Positions 16,609 through 25,001 of a stretch of 64,000 bases of DNA are shown here, piece by piece; the stretch's first letter is position 1; each line of letters begins with the position of its first letter. A model generated the notes under the pieces. That model ran no database searches and was not told the DNA's origin. It saw only the letters and a list, made by a program, of their open reading frames with translations. The position numbers and the translations under genes were made by a program. The DNA comes from Comamonas serinivorans (GTDB lineage Bacteria > Pseudomonadota > Gammaproteobacteria > Burkholderiales > Burkholderiaceae_C). The stretch is taken from contig NZ_CP021455.1 in the NCBI RefSeq assembly GCF_002158865.1, forward strand, positions 3,968,001-4,032,000. The letters are read 5' to 3'.

Positions 16609-17733
16609 TTAAACCGGGTTGACCACCGCCGTGTCCACCGCGAACACGCCAAAGTCGCGCGTCACCTTGCCGTCCTTGGACTTGTAGGTGGACTTCTTGA
16701 CGCCAGCGACCGAGTGGGTGCCAATCGACACGTAGTTGTCGTGGTCGCGCTTTTCCTCGGTCCACTTGTAGCGGGTGCCGCTCTCGTTGTCGCCGAAGGC
16801 CACCATGGCCGCCTGGGCGCCCAGAAACAGCGAACGCGCATAGGGCACATCGCCACCCACGCCGCCGTCGCTGAAGCGGATCACGTTGCGGTGCTTGTGC
16901 AGCACCACGTTGTTGTGCATGCCCAGCGTGCCGTGGAAGATCGGGCTGGCCCGGCCTTCGGCAGCCGCAGCCGCCTTCTGGATGTCGAGCCAGCCACCCG
17001 GGTTCGCGTTCTGGCGCAGCGCATCGGCCTGCCAGGGGTGCATCAGGTGGATGTAGTGCTCGCCACCTTCCACGCGCACGGGGATCATCGACAGCTCGTC
17101 GCTGCCGTCGCCACCCATGGTTTCGGCCTTCACGGCGGCACGGTCGATCATGCGCAGCGTCATGGTGTCGGTCGCCGTCAGGGCCGCGGCGCTGGCCACG
17201 CCTTGCGGCAACAGATGATGCTCGGCATCGGGCGCCGACAGCGGGTTCACGTCGAACATCGGGTTGTTCGCGCGCCAGAGCATGCCGCCGCCATCGCCCA
17301 GCGAGCCCGACAGGTAGATGAAGTACAACTCATCCCACAGGCGCATCCACCAGTCAGCGCTGGCCTGGCGGGCATCCTCGCGCAGGTTGCGCAGCGTGCG
17401 CTTCTTGGTCATGCGTGAACCCTGGTTCACGCCGCCGCGGATCTGGTCGATGCGCAGGCGGTCCGTGTAGTAGCGCAGGTTCGCTTCCTGGCCCGACAGC
17501 TCCTGGTCGCCCACGCGCGGCTCCATGGCCAAGGGCATCAGCAGATCGACGGTCACTTCGTCGCCCGCGCCGCTGGTCAGGTCGTCAATGCGCTGAATGG
17601 GCAGACGCGCGGTCTTGCCCTCGCCCACAAATCGCTTGCTCCAGTAGCTCGACTTGTTGATGGCCACGTTCATCAACGTGGACCACTTTTTGACGGCTTG
17701 CGGGTCGTTGACCCCGACGAAAGTTTGAGACAT
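16609..17733 (-). CDS. Major capsid protein, N4-gp56 family
   Basis: A 374-residue protein. The N-terminus (DPQAVKKWSTLMNVAINKSS), the GDEVTVDLLMPLAMEPRVGD segment and the central IHLMHPWQADALRQN with the later RVGG-type Lys/Gly-rich strands match the N4 gp56-like major capsid family. AAGGAGG precedes the ATG. It has a leader of about 85 nt from late promoter copy 4, containing a hairpin element shared with the fibre operon. Confidence 0.85.
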   Translation of the reverse strand: MSQTFVGVNDPQAVKKWSTLMNVAINKSSYWSKRFVGEGKTARLPIQRIDDLTSGAGDEVTVDLLMPLAMEPRVGDQELSGQEANLRYYTDRLRIDQIRGGVNQGSRMTKKRTLRNLREDARQASADWWMRLWDELYFIYLSGSLGDGGGMLWRANNPMFDVNPLSAPDAEHHLLPQGVASAAALTATDTMTLRMIDRAAVKAETMGGDGSDELSMIPVRVEGGEHYIHLMHPWQADALRQNANPGGWLDIQKAAAAAEGRASPIFHGTLGMHNNVVLHKHRNVIRFSDGGVGGDVPYARSLFLGAQAAMVAFGDNESGTRYKWTEEKRDHDNYVSIGTHSVAGVKKSTYKSKDGKVTRDFGVFAVDTAVVNPV

Positions 17734-17759
17734 GAGGCACCCCCCTCCTTACACGGGGA

Positions 17760-17773
17760 AGCGCCTCTTGCGC
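17760..17773 (-). promoter_or_regulatory. Shared leader hairpin, capsid gene
   Basis: The same 14 nt (GCGCAAGAGGCGCT on the minus strand) as in the fibre operon leader. It is about 25 nt upstream of the capsid start, just before the AAGGAGG ribosome site. Confidence 0.5.
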
Positions 17774-17822
17774 AGGACGGTGGAACTCCACCAAAAGATC
17801 AGCCTTGCGGCCTTGACTGCGA

Positions 17823-17850
17823 AACGTAATCAGACATCTCGCGCAGTCAA
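17823..17850 (-). promoter_or_regulatory. Late promoter copy 4
   Basis: TTGACT, 16-nt spacer ending GATGTCTGAT, then TACGTT (one change from the other copies). It lies just past the stop of the CsrA-like gene and drives the capsid gene. Confidence 0.65.
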
Positions 17851-17854
17851 TACC

Positions 17855-18055
17855 CTAGTGCAAGTTTTTTCGCACCACGGTGCTGGGCTCCATCTCCAGC
17901 CGCACACCGATGCGCCGACCCGACAGCTGCTCGGCCACGATGCGGACCTTGCCCTCCACCTCGATGGACTCGCCGGGCCGCAGCGTACGGATCAGGGTGT
18001 TGGTGTTCTTGGCGCGCGCGGCGTGCGTGGCGTTCGGTGCGGTGGTCGTGGTCAT
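17855..18055 (-). CDS. Small CsrA-like protein
   Basis: A 66-residue protein. After a 20-residue Thr/Ala/Asn-rich leader, LIRTLRPGESIEVEGKVRIV followed by SGRRIGVRLE and VVRK lines up with CsrA (LILTRRVGET, then VRIGVNAP and VHRE): L, I, T, R, G, E, the RIGV core and the terminal Arg coincide. CsrA-type proteins bind GGA motifs in mRNA leaders and block ribosomes. The gene overlaps the scaffold gene by 4 nt and precedes the capsid promoter. The relationship is judged by eye; an unrelated small beta-barrel head protein remains possible. Confidence 0.5.
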   Translation of the reverse strand: MTTTTAPNATHAARAKNTNTLIRTLRPGESIEVEGKVRIVAEQLSGRRIGVRLEMEPSTVVRKNLH

Positions 18056-18939
18056 TGATCGGCCCAGCGTTGCTGTTGTTCGGGGGTCAGGCGCGCCACG
18101 GCGCGCTCCAGCGAGGTGTAGTCGCCCGCGCTGGCCAGGGCGTTCAGGTGGTCGAACTCGCCCGACACCTGCGGCACGGCCGCAGCCGGCACGTTGGCCA
18201 GGGTGGGCGGGATGGTGGAGCGGTCGAACTCGCGCTTGCCCTGCTTGGGCGGCGTCGGCGGCGCGGCGGCAAGCTTGGGCGTCAGGCTGTGGCGCACCTG
18301 CATCAGTGCTGCCGCCTCTTTGAGCGCGTAGTTGGCATTGGCCAGGTTGCCCGGCAAGTCGTTCACGCCTCGCTCGGCCGCCTCGTTGCTGAACATGGCC
18401 GTCAGCCGCGTGAAGTCCGCCTGCACGGTCGCGTCGCTGACGTCCAGGCCCAACGCCTTCAGCTGCGCCAGCGTGTCGGTGCGCTGGCGGTCAAAGTCCG
18501 CCTGCATCTGCTGCACCGTGATTTGCTGCATCGCGAGATCGGCCGCCTTCTTCTGGCTGATCTCCAGGATCTTGGCCAGCGTTTCCGCGTCGATCCGGGC
18601 GTACTCCTCAGGGTCCAGATCGCCATTCATCGTGCGGTCCAGGGCGGTCTTGCGCTCGGCATTCAACCGCGCAATCTCGTCGTCGGCATCGACGGGCGTC
18701 AGGGGCGCCAACGCGTTGGCAGCGGCCGGCTCGGGGCTGTCCTCGGCCTCAGCGCCAGGTTCACCCTCCTGCTCCGGCTCATCGGCTGCGCCCTCGTCGG
18801 CATCGGCACCCTCGCCAGCCTCGGGCTCGTCGGGCTCATCACCCCCGTCCTCGCGCTCGGACTCCACGAACGCGCGTTCTTCGGCGCTGAGCTGCGCCAG
18901 GTCTTCCTCGGTCAAGTCGGTGAAATCGGTTCCAGGCAT
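18052..18939 (-). CDS. Scaffold protein
   Basis: A 295-residue protein with a very acidic N-terminal third (Asp/Glu/Pro-rich), a helical middle (AETLAKILEISQKKAADLAM) and a basic end, placed between portal and capsid genes: the composition and position of a head scaffold. AGGAG six bases before ATG at 18,939 supports this start rather than TTG at 18,954. Confidence 0.75.
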   Translation of the reverse strand: MPGTDFTDLTEEDLAQLSAEERAFVESEREDGGDEPDEPEAGEGADADEGAADEPEQEGEPGAEAEDSPEPAAANALAPLTPVDADDEIARLNAERKTALDRTMNGDLDPEEYARIDAETLAKILEISQKKAADLAMQQITVQQMQADFDRQRTDTLAQLKALGLDVSDATVQADFTRLTAMFSNEAAERGVNDLPGNLANANYALKEAAALMQVRHSLTPKLAAAPPTPPKQGKREFDRSTIPPTLANVPAAAVPQVSGEFDHLNALASAGDYTSLERAVARLTPEQQQRWADQ

Positions 18940-18950
18940 TGCGCTCTCCT

Positions 18951-21320
18951 TCAAATCATGGGTGGCTGGTTGTCAGCCGGGGTTACGGTGTGGATGCCTC
19001 GTTGCGCGCCAGTCGCCGCACTGGGGCCGCGAGCAAGTGCAGGGTCGGCAGGCAAGCCGGCGGCATCCACCGGACTTGGCTGCGGCATGGGCGTCGGCTG
19101 CCCATTCATGTCTTGGAATCCGGTGCTGGCCGCCAGCTCGTCGGCAACGGGCGCGACGGTGGGGTTCAGCACCACCACCTGGCCTGCCTGCATGGCGCTG
19201 AACAGCGTCTCCATGTTGGCCTTCACCCCCTGGGCGAACTTCAACTTCTCGTCCGCAGACAGCCGGCTGGCGTCGGCCTGGATCTTGGCGACCTCGGCCT
19301 GCAGCTTGGCCAGCGCGGCCTCGGCCGTCAGGTCGGCAATCTGCTGCTGCTTTTGCTGCGCCTGCGCGGCCTGCAGTTGGGCCTGCTCCTCCTCGGGCGT
19401 CAGCGGCTTGGTCGGGTCGCGCTGACCGTTGAGCTTGCGGATGCGCGCCACCCACTCGTCCTTGCCGCGCACGTCCACCGTCTCCACCACCAGGTCCAGC
19501 AGCGACAGCACCATTTGCGGCGCAAAGGTCGCGATCTTCCCCAGCAGGTCGAACACCTGCTCCATGGCGGCCTGGGCCAGCGAGGCGCGGTAGTCCTGCG
19601 TGTCCACGATGAAGTCAGCCTCGCGCGCCGTGATGTCGTTGAGCACCCGCCCCGTCGCCGGGTCAATCTGGTTGACCTCCAGCCATTCGATGGGCTGAGC
19701 CTCCCCCACGATGCGCAGCACCTTGGGCCCGCTGTAGAACTGCTCGATGTGCGACAGGCGCAGTCGCCCCGCGTGCTTGATGGATAGCAGCAGGTTGTCG
19801 AACAGCTCAGCCGTCGTCAGCTGGCCCTGGTCCTGCTTCATGCCGATGGCGCGGCCACTGGTGGCGTTCGTGTCCTGGCCCAGGTTCTCGTTCGTCACCC
19901 CGCCCACATCGCGCATCATCTGGATGTCGCGCTGCGCCATGTTCAGGTTGGCGCTCATGTCGTTCAGGTTCTCGCGGAACTCCAGCCGCTTGCCCGCGTT
20001 CTTCACGAGCAAGATGCCATCGGGCCGGCTCGCCTCCTGGCGCAGCTCCTCGATGTCCTCGACGGCCCCGTTCTCCACGATGATCTGGTTGTTCGACAGC
20101 GACCACAGCGCCTTGCTCTGCCGCTTGTTCAGGTCGTCCTGAATGTCGCGCATCGCCCGCCAGATGCCATAGGCCATGCCATCACGGGCCCGGCGATAGG
20201 CCCACACCGGCACGAGCAAAAAGCGCTGATGCTTGAACGGGCTGGCCATGTCCAGCAACGGCGCATTGCGCGTGCAGATCATCACCCGCATGCGCATCTT
20301 CACGGCCTCGTAGTAGATGGCGCGCTGCGCCTCCTGGGCGCTGGCCAGCATCTCCGCATGCAGGGGATTGGTGGCCTGGGCAATCTGGCCCGCGAACTCG
20401 CCCTCGGTGAACACCTTCACGCGCTCGGGCACCTTGTACCAGCACTCGATCAGCTCCACCGACGTGCGGGGCGCGCTGTGCTCATACATGCCGCTGCGCT
20501 GCATGAACGGCATGTTGCTGTTGAGGGAGGTGCCCCACTCGGTCTGGGCTGCGCTGGTCAGGCGCTCGCCCACATACCACTCGTCGTCCACGTCCCCGTG
20601 CTGGCCATAGTCCGTCGCCTCGGCCCGAATCACCTCGGCCGCGTGCGGCAGCAGCGCCAGCGCCCAATCGGCGTCCACCACCTTGCGGCGAAACAGGTAG
20701 CGCGCGTCCACGTTGTAGTCGAGGTTCCGGCTGTGGCTGTCGCGCAGCACATTGCGCCAGTCCTCGGTGCCCGAGTAGATCAACTCGCGCTCCGGGTCGG
20801 GGTTCAGCCCCTCCTCCAGCCAGCTCAGGCCTGCCACCGCCGCCTGCTTGAACGCCTTGCTGCGGTGGTGCACCGTGTCGTTCACGTCGTCCGTGTACTT
20901 GATGAGCTTGGTCTTGATCTCGGCCGCCTGCTCGTCGTCGCGCTCGCGCGGCAAGACCTTGTAGTCCTTGCGCATGCGCTTTTCCATGCCGCCCACCCAG
21001 TCCAGCGTCAGCCGGCCCTGGTTGTAGACCAGCGGCGCCTGGCCACGCTCCATCAGCACCATCGCATCCTCGGGCCGCCACTGCAGATGGTCTTGGTAGT
21101 CCTCATCGATCTGCATCTGCTGGCGTTCCTCGGCCTGGCGGTCACCCTCGTAGCGCATCAGGTCCATGAGGGTGCGGTGCCGGGCCAGCGTTGCCTCGTC
21201 CATGCCCTGGCTGGCTTCGCCGCTGCGCTCGTCCTCGCGTGTGGCCTCGTCCAGCTCGGCCAGGTCGTCACGCCGCTCGCGCGGGTCGGTCTTTCGGTGC
21301 TCGTCGCGCACTTCAAACAT
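18951..21320 (-). CDS. Portal protein, P22-like
   Basis: A 789-residue protein. EDYQDHLQWRPEDAMVLMER near residue 70, VLYNQGRLTLDWVGGMEKRM-like sequence and the RDIQDDLNKRQSKALWSLSN segment match the P22-type portal family, and its length suits that family. The C-terminus carries a long helical barrel-like region rich in Gln and Ala. The ATG at 21,320 has AGGAGG seven bases upstream. It forms the dodecameric ring at the head vertex that is the DNA entry and exit channel. Confidence 0.8.
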   Translation of the reverse strand: MFEVRDEHRKTDPRERRDDLAELDEATREDERSGEASQGMDEATLARHRTLMDLMRYEGDRQAEERQQMQIDEDYQDHLQWRPEDAMVLMERGQAPLVYNQGRLTLDWVGGMEKRMRKDYKVLPRERDDEQAAEIKTKLIKYTDDVNDTVHHRSKAFKQAAVAGLSWLEEGLNPDPERELIYSGTEDWRNVLRDSHSRNLDYNVDARYLFRRKVVDADWALALLPHAAEVIRAEATDYGQHGDVDDEWYVGERLTSAAQTEWGTSLNSNMPFMQRSGMYEHSAPRTSVELIECWYKVPERVKVFTEGEFAGQIAQATNPLHAEMLASAQEAQRAIYYEAVKMRMRVMICTRNAPLLDMASPFKHQRFLLVPVWAYRRARDGMAYGIWRAMRDIQDDLNKRQSKALWSLSNNQIIVENGAVEDIEELRQEASRPDGILLVKNAGKRLEFRENLNDMSANLNMAQRDIQMMRDVGGVTNENLGQDTNATSGRAIGMKQDQGQLTTAELFDNLLLSIKHAGRLRLSHIEQFYSGPKVLRIVGEAQPIEWLEVNQIDPATGRVLNDITAREADFIVDTQDYRASLAQAAMEQVFDLLGKIATFAPQMVLSLLDLVVETVDVRGKDEWVARIRKLNGQRDPTKPLTPEEEQAQLQAAQAQQKQQQIADLTAEAALAKLQAEVAKIQADASRLSADEKLKFAQGVKANMETLFSAMQAGQVVVLNPTVAPVADELAASTGFQDMNGQPTPMPQPSPVDAAGLPADPALARGPSAATGAQRGIHTVTPADNQPPMI

Positions 21321-21811
21321 CACACCACCTCCTCATGGATCACCTGGCCGCCCACCTTCACGCTCGCCTCGATGCCGCTCACCGGCCGCTGGGTGGTCAA
21401 GGCGTCGGGCTGCTCGATGGGCATGTAGATCAGCTCCGCCAACTCATCGAGCACGATGTCCACGATTCGCGTGGCCGCGCTGCGGTCCGTCAGGCTGAAT
21501 CCCAGCGTTGCCGCCGCCTTTGCCGCGGCCAGGCACAGGTGCTGCGTGGGCTGCCCCTTGTTCGTGGCGAACATGAAGGCGTTGCGCTGCGGAATCACAT
21601 AGGCGCCGGCGTCCATGCGGCGGTGCGCCGAGAACAGCACCAGGCACGGCTCAGGCTCATGGGGCGCCGTCTCATCGCCCAGCTTCCACAGCTCCAGCCA
21701 CTGGAAGCTCACCACGATGTCGCCCTTGACGCGCTGTTTCCAGGCGCGGCCACCGCCCAGGTCCACAAAGGGCGTGCCACTGGGGCCAAGAAGGGTTGCT
21801 GTTTGGGTCAT
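21320..21811 (-). CDS. Phage protein, unknown
   Basis: A 163-residue protein between the zinc-ribbon gene and the portal, overlapping the portal start by one base. It contains beta-rich blocks (VVSFQWLELWKLGDET, CLVLFSAHRRMDAGAYVIPQ) and an Ala-rich helix. No family recognised; conserved position suggests packaging or head assembly. Confidence 0.55.
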   Translation of the reverse strand: MTQTATLLGPSGTPFVDLGGGRAWKQRVKGDIVVSFQWLELWKLGDETAPHEPEPCLVLFSAHRRMDAGAYVIPQRNAFMFATNKGQPTQHLCLAAAKAAATLGFSLTDRSAATRIVDIVLDELAELIYMPIEQPDALTTQRPVSGIEASVKVGGQVIHEEVV

Positions 21812-21833
21812 GTGCGGTCCTTGTTGATGCCGA

Positions 21834-22019
21834 TCACTCGGCGCCCCACTTCATGCAGGGCTTGCAGTAGCCGTCAGGCCGAATGGCGCCGCCGCAATAG
21901 CTGCAGCCCGGCGCGCCGGGCTGGCGCACCTGCCCGTTTGTTGAGGCGCCGTCAGGGGCGGCCATGTCCACCACGGGCAGCCTCAACAGCTCGGGGGCAT
22001 CGGTGTTCGACGGATTCAT
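21834..22019 (-). CDS. Small zinc-ribbon protein
   Basis: A 61-residue protein whose end (CSYCGGAIRPDGYCKPCMK) is a treble-clef-type C-x2-C ... C-x2-C zinc site. ATG at 22,019 overlaps the terminase stop and has GGAGGG upstream. Role unknown; zinc ribbons beside terminase genes are common in phages. Confidence 0.65.
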   Translation of the reverse strand: MNPSNTDAPELLRLPVVDMAAPDGASTNGQVRQPGAPGCSYCGGAIRPDGYCKPCMKWGAE

Positions 22020-23593
22020 GCAACCCTCCAGTTGGTTGGTCGTTTGGATTTGGTGACGCGAGCGAAGCCCTTGGGCAGCTCCTCGTACATCTGGCCGTAC
22101 TGCCGGAACGCATCGGCCCCTTCGCTGTGCTCGTCGTGCAACGGCTTGCCCAGCCAGCAGTTGCCGCGCTCGCTCCATGTCTTGCGGTACGCGGCCAGGT
22201 GGGCCAGCCCCTTTTTGCAGGTGGCCTCGTGGAACGTGGCGGTGCTGAACGCCTTGCGCGTCAGGCGGATGCCGTGGGTCACGTCATCGACCCGTGGCAC
22301 CACATGCCAGTCACCCCCCAGGCCCATACCCTCCAGCTCTTCCTTCGCCGACACCACGCGGGCGCCCTGCTGACGCTTGTGGTCCGCGTCGTGCGGCAGG
22401 TAGTGCGTGCCCCACAGGTAGCCCAGCTTCTGCAGTTCGGTGATGAAGTGGCTGTAGCCCTGCTCCCAGTCCTCGATGAAGCCGATGAACCGGTCTTCGC
22501 CGCCAATGCGCTGGTGCAGCCAGATCGCCGTGCCGTCGCCGGCGCCGATGTCCCAGAAGGTGTTGACCGGCACGCCATCCACATGCGGGAACACGCCGAT
22601 GCGCTTCTCCTTGCGCACGCGGGTCAACTGCTTGGCGTAGTAGGTGCCCAGCTGGCTGATCTGGAACGCTTCGGGCGGGAAGCTGGGGTACTCCTGCCAC
22701 ATCCGCTCCTCGTCGCCCGAGAAGTCCGCCTCGCGCGTGGCCACATACCAACAGCGCTGCCCCTGCGACAGCTCGCGGCCAATCAGCCCCTCCACCATCT
22801 CGAAGTACTCGATGTCGTCAGGCGTCAGCACCACGCTGTCGTCATCGAGCGTGTAGGTCGGCTCATCCCACCAGGCGAAGAAGTGCAGGCGGTAGTCGCG
22901 CGGGTTGAGCTGCTTGCCGGCCTCGGCCTGAGCCAGCGCGCGCATCGTCAGCTTATGGAACTCGCCTTCGGCACCTTCGGCCGTGGACTCGATCACCGTG
23001 ATGCCATCCAGCGGCACCGCGGGCAGCGAGCCGGTGATGACCTCCTTGGCCTTCTCGGGATACTTCGCGCCGATCTTCCCGAACTCGCTGATGTGCAGGC
23101 GGTGAATCGTGCCGCCCCGCATGCTGGTGGCCACGCGGATGGAGCTGTTGTTGGCGAACAGCAGCTCGTCAGCGCTCTCGCGCGCCAAGGGCATCTGCTC
23201 GCGCAGCCAGGTCGGCAACCGCTCGTAGGCGAACTTCACCTTGTCGCGGAACAGCGCCTTGGCCGTGTCCAGATCCTGCGCAATGATCCCGCAGCGCTGG
23301 TTGCCATTGAACAGCGCGTGATCCAGCCACAGGATGGCCACGAGCGTGGTGAAGCCAAGCTGCCTGGCTTTCAGGATGAGATTGCGATGCCACAGCCGCG
23401 AAATCAGCCGGCGCTGTGCGCGGTTCGGCTTGAAAGGCGCCACGTTGCCGCCCTCCTCGCCGTCATCCGACTTGAGCATGATCTGGTAGAGCTGCCCCGA
23501 ACAGATGCGCCACATCGGGTCGGCCAGGCACATCGCCAGCTCGGCCTCCGTGGCGGGCACAAAGTCGTGAGGCAGTTGCACGCGGTCGCTCAC
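22016..23593 (-). CDS. Terminase large subunit
   Basis: A 525-residue protein. The Walker A-like NLILKARQLGFTTLVAILWL, the FRDKVKFAYERLPTW region and the TVIESTAEGAEGEF segment belong to the ATPase; the Asp-rich part (VNTFWDIGAGDGTAIWLHQR) starts the RNase H-like nuclease. It packages DNA through the portal and makes the cuts. It overlaps the preceding small gene by 4 nt. Confidence 0.9.
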   Translation of the reverse strand: MSDRVQLPHDFVPATEAELAMCLADPMWRICSGQLYQIMLKSDDGEEGGNVAPFKPNRAQRRLISRLWHRNLILKARQLGFTTLVAILWLDHALFNGNQRCGIIAQDLDTAKALFRDKVKFAYERLPTWLREQMPLARESADELLFANNSSIRVATSMRGGTIHRLHISEFGKIGAKYPEKAKEVITGSLPAVPLDGITVIESTAEGAEGEFHKLTMRALAQAEAGKQLNPRDYRLHFFAWWDEPTYTLDDDSVVLTPDDIEYFEMVEGLIGRELSQGQRCWYVATREADFSGDEERMWQEYPSFPPEAFQISQLGTYYAKQLTRVRKEKRIGVFPHVDGVPVNTFWDIGAGDGTAIWLHQRIGGEDRFIGFIEDWEQGYSHFITELQKLGYLWGTHYLPHDADHKRQQGARVVSAKEELEGMGLGGDWHVVPRVDDVTHGIRLTRKAFSTATFHEATCKKGLAHLAAYRKTWSERGNCWLGKPLHDEHSEGADAFRQYGQMYEELPKGFARVTKSKRPTNWRVA

Positions 23594-23862
23594 GCTTGTA
23601 GCTCCGCCAGTGCTTGGGCGCAGATGCTGGCTGCAGCGCTCCGCAAATCCTTTGATCTGCCGCTCCCCACACGAGCAAAAGGCTCAGGCACATCAAGCGC
23701 ATACCGCTTCTCACCAATGCGTACGGCGATGCGCAGCCGAGTGCCGAAGTCCCAAAGGTCGGCGCACACACCACAGCTCCGCCCCACCTCACGCAGCTCG
23801 AACACCAAGCGGTTCATCCGGTTGTGGCGTTTGCGCCAATTGCGTGCTGCACGATTACTCAT
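23590..23862 (-). CDS. Small phage protein beside terminase
   Basis: A 90-residue protein starting MSNRAARNWRKRHNR; ATG at 23,862 overlaps the small-terminase stop (ATGA). Basic N-terminus, then beta segments (LRIAVRIGEKRYALDVPEPF). No family recognised. Confidence 0.5.
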   Translation of the reverse strand: MSNRAARNWRKRHNRMNRLVFELREVGRSCGVCADLWDFGTRLRIAVRIGEKRYALDVPEPFARVGSGRSKDLRSAAASICAQALAELQA

Positions 23863-24506
23863 GCGTCGCCCTCCGCGTCCTTGACCACCGGCAGCGCACT
23901 GCGGCCCGAGACGCCCATGGCGGCCAGCCACTCGCCCAGTTGGCTGGCCTCGCGCGGCGGCTCCTTGTCCATGCCAAACGCCGTGCGCTCCATGTCCACC
24001 AGCTTCTGCAGGCTCTCGGCCAACACCTTCAGCGTCTTGCTGCGCTCGGGCAGGCTGATGATGGCTTGGTACAGGTCGTTGAGCTTGTCGTTGCCGCGCT
24101 CGTCAGGATTGCGCAGCGCATCACCCAGGTCGCTCAGCAGCGCAAGCGTTTGGGGATCCGTCTGCTGCTCCAACTCGGACAGGAGTGCATTGGTCAGCCT
24201 GCGCGCCCGGTGGATGTCATGGCGATGGGCCAGGCGGACATCGGCCACCGTCTGTGCATTGGCGTCAACCACCTGCCTTTCGGTGAACTTGGATTCCCTG
24301 GATACCTCACTGGATACCGCCGCCTTGGATACCAAGGCATCGGCCTTAGCCTGGATCTTCTGGGACAGGTCACGCACCCATCCATCCCGCTTTGCACGCT
24401 TGTTGATGGCGCCATGGGTGATGCCGTGCTCCTCCGCGATCTGGCGCAGGGTCTTGATGCCCGCACGGTAGTCCAGCTCAATGCGCTCCCAGTCAATCGC
24501 AGCCAT
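23859..24506 (-). CDS. Terminase small subunit
   Basis: A 215-residue protein. The N-terminal helix-turn-helix (RIELDYRAGIKTLRQIAEEH, GITHGAINKRAKRDGW) is the DNA-binding domain of phage terminase small subunits; the rest is helical with a coiled part around 100-180. It recognises the packaging site and works with the large subunit encoded next. Confidence 0.8.
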   Translation of the reverse strand: MAAIDWERIELDYRAGIKTLRQIAEEHGITHGAINKRAKRDGWVRDLSQKIQAKADALVSKAAVSSEVSRESKFTERQVVDANAQTVADVRLAHRHDIHRARRLTNALLSELEQQTDPQTLALLSDLGDALRNPDERGNDKLNDLYQAIISLPERSKTLKVLAESLQKLVDMERTAFGMDKEPPREASQLGEWLAAMGVSGRSALPVVKDAEGDA

Positions 24507-24877
24507 CAGTGCCTCACCCCCTGCTTGGTGGCCTGCGCGAAGAACGGGCTGGACGCCATCAGGTCAGCAGCCAGCACCGCCACCGCGCCCACGAAGTCAT
24601 GCGTCGTGATGCTCTCTGCGTGCACCCTGGCCAACTCCGAAGCTGTCTCCCCCAGCGCCTCCAGGTAACTGGCCCCCGGCGTGATCCAGCCATGCAGCTG
24701 GCTGCCATCGTCAAGCAGGCACACGAAGTACCCGCACTCTTGCGTGAGGGACACCTCGTCCGCGGTCGGGCCGCGGCCAATGACACTGGGGAGTGCCGCG
24801 TACAGCGCGGCTTCTGGGGATGGATGCCACACCACCGTCTCAGGTCGTGGCAACACCGTGATGGGTTGATCTGTCAT
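24506..24877 (-). CDS. Phage protein, unknown, first gene of the packaging block
   Basis: A 123-residue protein with a beta-rich middle (CGYFVCLLDDGSQLHGWITP) and a helical end. It overlaps the small terminase by one base and follows late promoter copy 5 by 38 nt. No family recognised. Confidence 0.55.
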   Translation of the reverse strand: MTDQPITVLPRPETVVWHPSPEAALYAALPSVIGRGPTADEVSLTQECGYFVCLLDDGSQLHGWITPGASYLEALGETASELARVHAESITTHDFVGAVAVLAADLMASSPFFAQATKQGVRH

Positions 24878-24915
24878 GTGCTGCGCGTCGTGCGCCTTGT
24901 GTGCAATGACAGGTG

Positions 24916-24943
24916 AACTTAATCAGACATCTGGGGGGCGCAA
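24916..24943 (-). promoter_or_regulatory. Late promoter copy 5
   Basis: TTGCGC (weaker -35), 16-nt spacer ending GATGTCTGAT, then TAAGTT. It drives the terminase block. Confidence 0.6.
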
Positions 24944-25001
24944 GCCCTTTTTCACACTTCGCGTGCCTCAAAATTTGACACTTTCAACCCACCCTTAAAC
25001 C

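Noticed and set aside
21191..23884. 897-residue plus-strand open frame
   Set aside because: Antisense to portal-end/terminase genes; no family resemblance.
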